Below, in pieces: positions 60,889-64,000 of a stretch of DNA of 64,000 bases. The DNA is from Pyrenopolyporus hunteri (Eukaryota; Ascomycota; Sordariomycetes; Xylariales; Hypoxylaceae). Below the pieces are notes generated by a model, which was given only the letters and a program-made list of their open reading frames with translations, did no database searches and was not told where the DNA came from. Numbering within the stretch: the first letter of the stretch is position 1; each line of letters starts with the position of its first letter. Both the position numbers and the translations under genes were made by a program. Where the stretch lies: assembly GCA_902806595.1 (NCBI GenBank), contig CADCXC010000038.1, forward strand, positions 744,001 through 808,000. The letters are read 5' to 3'.

Positions 60889-63800
60889 TTAATAGTGCCA
60901 ACGGGGCTTGTTGTCTTTTGACTTCGATTCTACCGTGCTACTACCCCTACGCATGGCAAAACGAGCTGCAGCAGTAGCTTGTGGACTGTGGCGGCCCTCT
61001 GAATCGTCCATCTTCGACCTGGGTTGGGGGAGCAGGCTGGCGCGTCGGTTGCTCGTGGCCAAGGAACTAGCCGGCCGCTGCCTGGCCTCGCCAAACTCGC
61101 TATCTAGCCTCGGTGGTTGGAGTGAAATTCTTCGGCTATCGAAAGTGGAGGAAGATGAGGATTGAGTGCTAAACCGGGGCTTGGCCGTCGGCTGCTGGGC
61201 AGGTTGTCCCATAGAAGCGACGGCATTAATCCGGTCTCGGAAGGAAAGCCGGGAAGTACTCTTCCTAGGAGGTGTATCTTCGGGAGCTGGTGATGACGAA
61301 GCCGCTCTCATTAACGGACTGCGGAGAGGAAGCTTTGAGCCTCCGGGAGAGAGCGCGAGGGACGAGCTTGAGCGTGCGGGATTAGGACTTGTTTTCGCAT
61401 ATGGGCTAGGGGTAGTAAGGGTGAGCGGCTTGAAGTTATGCCCTACGTCAGAATCATTGGTATTCGTAGAGGTGTTCCACCGCGGGCGAGTATCGACGGC
61501 ATTGGAGCTGGATCTCGGGAGACGAGTAGCGAGGGGAGTGGCACTACCACTTTGAGGCGGCGTTGACAGGCTGGGAGCGCTCATCTGAAATGTAGACAAT
61601 CGAGATCCAGGGGGCCGCCGCGAAGGGGGAGCTAAACTCGAGCTACTCCGGCGAGCCGAGGCGGGTTGGGGCAGGTGACTCCCACTGCTGGCAGTACTGC
61701 GCCTCTTGTTCTGCACCGACGGAGTGCTCTGATCCATGCCTAAGCTAGACATGACGACGGAGGACGGCGGGGAACTTCCGGGGGTCTCGTTGCCGCTAGC
61801 GACGGTAGATCTATCGTTTGAGAGCATACTCGAGATTGAATCCCGCAGCTGTTGATTTTGCTTATCCGATTGGATCTCCTCCAGGATGATGGCCATCTTC
61901 CTCATTGCTTCTTTCGCTTCTTCCCATTTAGACTGTAACTCAGTATGCAATCTAAGGATTTCACCGTTCACGGTGAGCCTATCCTTAACGCCCTTGTCGA
62001 TGATCGATAGCACACGCTCGATTGCGGGACCATAATGTACCCTCTTCGCCTCGTAGCTCTCGATCTTTTTGCTCATAGCAGCAGGACTCGAGAGCTGCAA
62101 TCCCTGCTCTGCAGCTTCGCGCACTTTTGCCATGCTTCGGTCAACAGATTCGATCATCTTCTGAGCCTGCCTACCGGCGCCGCGGAACACCAGAACCCAT
62201 TTGTCCTCACCGAGCTCCTTTCTTAAGGATTCGGCGTCCTTCTCGAGTTTCTTGTAGCTGGCCTCTAGACCTGCTCTCCTCATCTCGAGCTCCTCACAGG
62301 CCGTCGGGAAGGCGCCAGAAGCCCTCGCCTCGAAGACCGAGAGTCGCATGGGCAAGAAGTCTAACGAAGCTCTTAGAGGCTGCATCCGGGCGAACAACGC
62401 AAGCAAACTCGAGTCGTCCTGGGTGAGAGCAGGAGTACCCGGAGAACTTGGGCTAAGGGGGAACGGAGGCACGCTGAATCGGTTGTTACGAGCAACAGCC
62501 GGTGGCGTCTCTTCAACGATCGTTTCGAGGTCGCCAATATCCACCCCGTCCCCGTTTGAAACGGCCATCATGGATTTGTGGCGTCGTTCCTCCATTTCAA
62601 ATATTAGTCGGCTTAGCTCATCCATTTCGTTCTGAATATCGCCGAGGACCATGTTCCACAACTCTTCCCATTCCATAGCCGTCTCAACCTGGCCCTTGAC
62701 GTTGTTCAAAGTAGTGCGAATCTTAGCCCACTCGGCCATGATGGCTTCCATCTGCGCAACAGCCTTGTGCAAGTCTTCACCGGACACATTGCCAATGTCT
62801 GGCCGGTTCTGGAGTTCTTCGATGGCGTCCACGTAGACGTTGATAAGCCCCTCGAATCTCGTGATGGCGTGCTCTACTTCTTCGTATCCTTCCCTACCAC
62901 CGGCCGCCGCCCACTCGACGTCATCATCGCTATCCAAGCCCCCGATAACCTCGGAGGCTTTCGAGATCCAGCTTCGTATCTGTTCAGCCGCGCCCAGCAG
63001 GGCCTTCGCCGCAGCCTGGGCGGTGGGGATGGCAGCGACCTTACTCGATAGCAATTCCGCATCCGGTAGTTGCAGCGCAGTGAGCTGGGCAAGCTGATTG
63101 GCAAACGACGCGCGCGATATGGTATATATGGATCCGGGGCGTTGAAGGCCAAGCGGGTTGAAGTAGGCGGGCAGATCGGAGAACTCGGCGGGTGTCGCGC
63201 TTGCAGGAGGCGTGTCCTTGGGCGGTAAGGGGGGCGGCGTTTGGGACTCGTCGTCAAGTTCTAATTTGGGGACACGGGCGTCTCGCTCGATATGCTCCCT
63301 ACGGATATCTAATTGGGCCTTGGTGCCATTTCCATTCGTGTGGTCTGGCAATCGATATTTGTTAGTGTCCATATCCAATGGCGGCGCTTCCGTTATTTCC
63401 GGCAGAAGCTCAGGCTTGGGAGAGGGTTCGGCCTGGACGAATGCGATCGGGTTTTCTTCCTCGTTCCTATTCTTGCCTCGGAACGAATCGCGACTGGATT
63501 TAGACCTTAACAATTGGAGAGGGGCACCCTTCCAGGGACGACCTCGCCGCTCGATAACAAGCCCGGTGGAATTAACTTGGTGAGCCTGGTCGAGCTGTCG
63601 TAGCTGATCTTCTGGCAGGCGACCGACGTGCTCGTGGGCGGCCGCTAATTGAGACGAAGGGGAGGACTGTCTCTGGGTGCCGAAGCCCAAGGCCTTGAGA
63701 CGGGCTGCTAAGCCAGGAGAGGGTCTACGGGGTTGGTGGTGTTTGGGCTTGATGGTAGAGGAATTATTATTAGGGGGAGGAGTAACAGCCGTAGTAGTAG

Positions 63801-64000
63801 TAGTGGCGGTGGCGGCGGTAGTGTTATTATTATTGCTGTTGTTGTTGCTATTGTTGTTGAGGTTAAAGTTGTTGTTGTTGGTGATGGTAGTGATGGTAGT
63901 CGTGGTGGTGCTGTCGGCAGGGAGAGGTCCAAGCTGCGCCAAATCGGTCGGGACGTCGGAAAATGTCAAAAGATCGAGGGGCGGGTCGGCGGCATTTTGT
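60889..64000 (-). CDS. kar9: KAR9-like spindle-positioning/karyogamy protein, 5' end beyond the window
   Basis: A single long frame on the minus strand ends at 60889 with the tail KDNKPRWHY and stays open to the right edge. The first in-frame ATG inside the window codes for the Met of LDMDTNKYRLP (near 63373), well inside the protein. The frame continues upstream through ADPPLDLLTFSDVP to base 64000, so the true start is almost certainly outside. Visible parts, in order: an Asn/Thr-rich low-complexity stretch (63.77-63.91 kb), RRPSPGLAARLKALGFG, a proline-rich linker, a long helical region (spectrin-like, ~61.9-63.1 kb) and a basic Ser/Pro-rich tail with SKLP, SHLP and TRLP motifs resembling EB1-binding SxIP. 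Yeast Kar9 links Bim1/EB1 on microtubule plus ends to myosin V. More than 1030 residues are visible. Confidence 0.88.
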   Translation of the reverse strand, partial: QNAADPPLDLLTFSDVPTDLAQLGPLPADSTTTTTITTITNNNNFNLNNNSNNNSNNNNTTAATATTTTTAVTPPPNNNSSTIKPKHHQPRRPSPGLAARLKALGFGTQRQSSPSSQLAAAHEHVGRLPEDQLRQLDQAHQVNSTGLVIERRGRPWKGAPLQLLRSKSSRDSFRGKNRNEEENPIAFVQAEPSPKPELLPEITEAPPLDMDTNKYRLPDHTNGNGTKAQLDIRREHIERDARVPKLELDDESQTPPPLPPKDTPPASATPAEFSDLPAYFNPLGLQRPGSIYTISRASFANQLAQLTALQLPDAELLSSKVAAIPTAQAAAKALLGAAEQIRSWISKASEVIGGLDSDDDVEWAAAGGREGYEEVEHAITRFEGLINVYVDAIEELQNRPDIGNVSGEDLHKAVAQMEAIMAEWAKIRTTLNNVKGQVETAMEWEELWNMVLGDIQNEMDELSRLIFEMEERRHKSMMAVSNGDGVDIGDLETIVEETPPAVARNNRFSVPPFPLSPSSPGTPALTQDDSSLLALFARMQPLRASLDFLPMRLSVFEARASGAFPTACEELEMRRAGLEASYKKLEKDAESLRKELGEDKWVLVFRGAGRQAQKMIESVDRSMAKVREAAEQGLQLSSPAAMSKKIESYEAKRVHYGPAIERVLSIIDKGVKDRLTVNGEILRLHTELQSKWEEAKEAMRKMAIILEEIQSDKQNQQLRDSISSMLSNDRSTVASGNETPGSSPPSSVVMSSLGMDQSTPSVQNKRRSTASSGSHLPQPASARRSSSSLAPPSRRPPGSRLSTFQMSAPSLSTPPQSGSATPLATRLPRSSSNAVDTRPRWNTSTNTNDSDVGHNFKPLTLTTPSPYAKTSPNPARSSSSLALSPGGSKLPLRSPLMRAASSSPAPEDTPPRKSTSRLSFRDRINAVASMGQPAQQPTAKPRFSTQSSSSSTFDSRRISLQPPRLDSEFGEARQRPASSLATSNRRASLLPQPRSKMDDSEGRHSPQATAAARFAMRRGSSTVESKSKDNKPRWHY
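63770..63910. repeat. Trinucleotide-rich tract encoding Asn/Thr runs in KAR9
   Basis: Dense GTT/GTA/GTG triplets on the plus strand (AAC/AAT/ACT/ACC in the coding sense) give long Asn and Thr runs. The tract is likely to be length-variable between strains. Confidence 0.85.

Overview
The window looks like nuclear DNA of a filamentous ascomycete (Pezizomycotina, most likely a sordariomycete). The genes carry short introns of 47-188 nt with GTRNGT-type donors, CTAAC-like branch sites and TAG/CAG acceptors. The encoded proteins (QDE3/Sgs1-type RecQ helicase, KAR9, fungal TAF3-like TFIID subunit, monomodular A-T-R NRPS-like reductase, fungal-only 7TM receptor) are typical of that group. Intergenic DNA is peppered with the palindrome TACCTAGGTA and its TAGG/CCTA expansions, and a 21-kb block carries an extreme repeat-induced point mutation (RIP)-like decay signature. 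All family assignments come from reading the translations and from family knowledge; no database search was possible.

Layout. 0.7-2.5 kb: a four-exon 7TM receptor (minus). 2.5-11.1 kb: a gene desert with short tandem repeats and TACCTAGGTA motifs. 11.13-32.59 kb: an AT-saturated block bounded by 93-94-bp terminal inverted repeats that lie outside the mutated tract, which suggests one giant or composite DNA transposon killed by RIP-like mutation. It contains a dispersed poly(A)/(T)-tract repeat family and several tandem arrays. 33.5-36.9 kb: a five-exon NRPS-like carboxylic acid reductase (minus) with a TATA box and a perfect 16-bp GC palindrome upstream. 36.9-40.8 kb: no gene recognised. 40.8-43.5 kb: a nine-exon GH15 hydrolase (minus) with 13-nt and 24-nt micro-exons. 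43.5-46.6 kb: intergenic. 46.6-50.3 kb: an F-box/WD40-like protein ending in a CaaX box (plus). 51.4-52.2 kb: TAF3-like (minus). 53.8-59.3 kb: RecQ helicase (plus), divergent from TAF3. 60.9-64.0 kb: KAR9 (minus), whose 5' end lies beyond the window.

The left half (receptor, desert, dead element, solitary NRPS-like gene, GH15) looks like an accessory compartment. The right half (F-box, TAF3, RecQ, KAR9) looks like conserved housekeeping DNA. The exon models for the six complete genes were built by hand from splice signals; in every one the summed exon length is a multiple of three and conserved family motifs read across the junctions.
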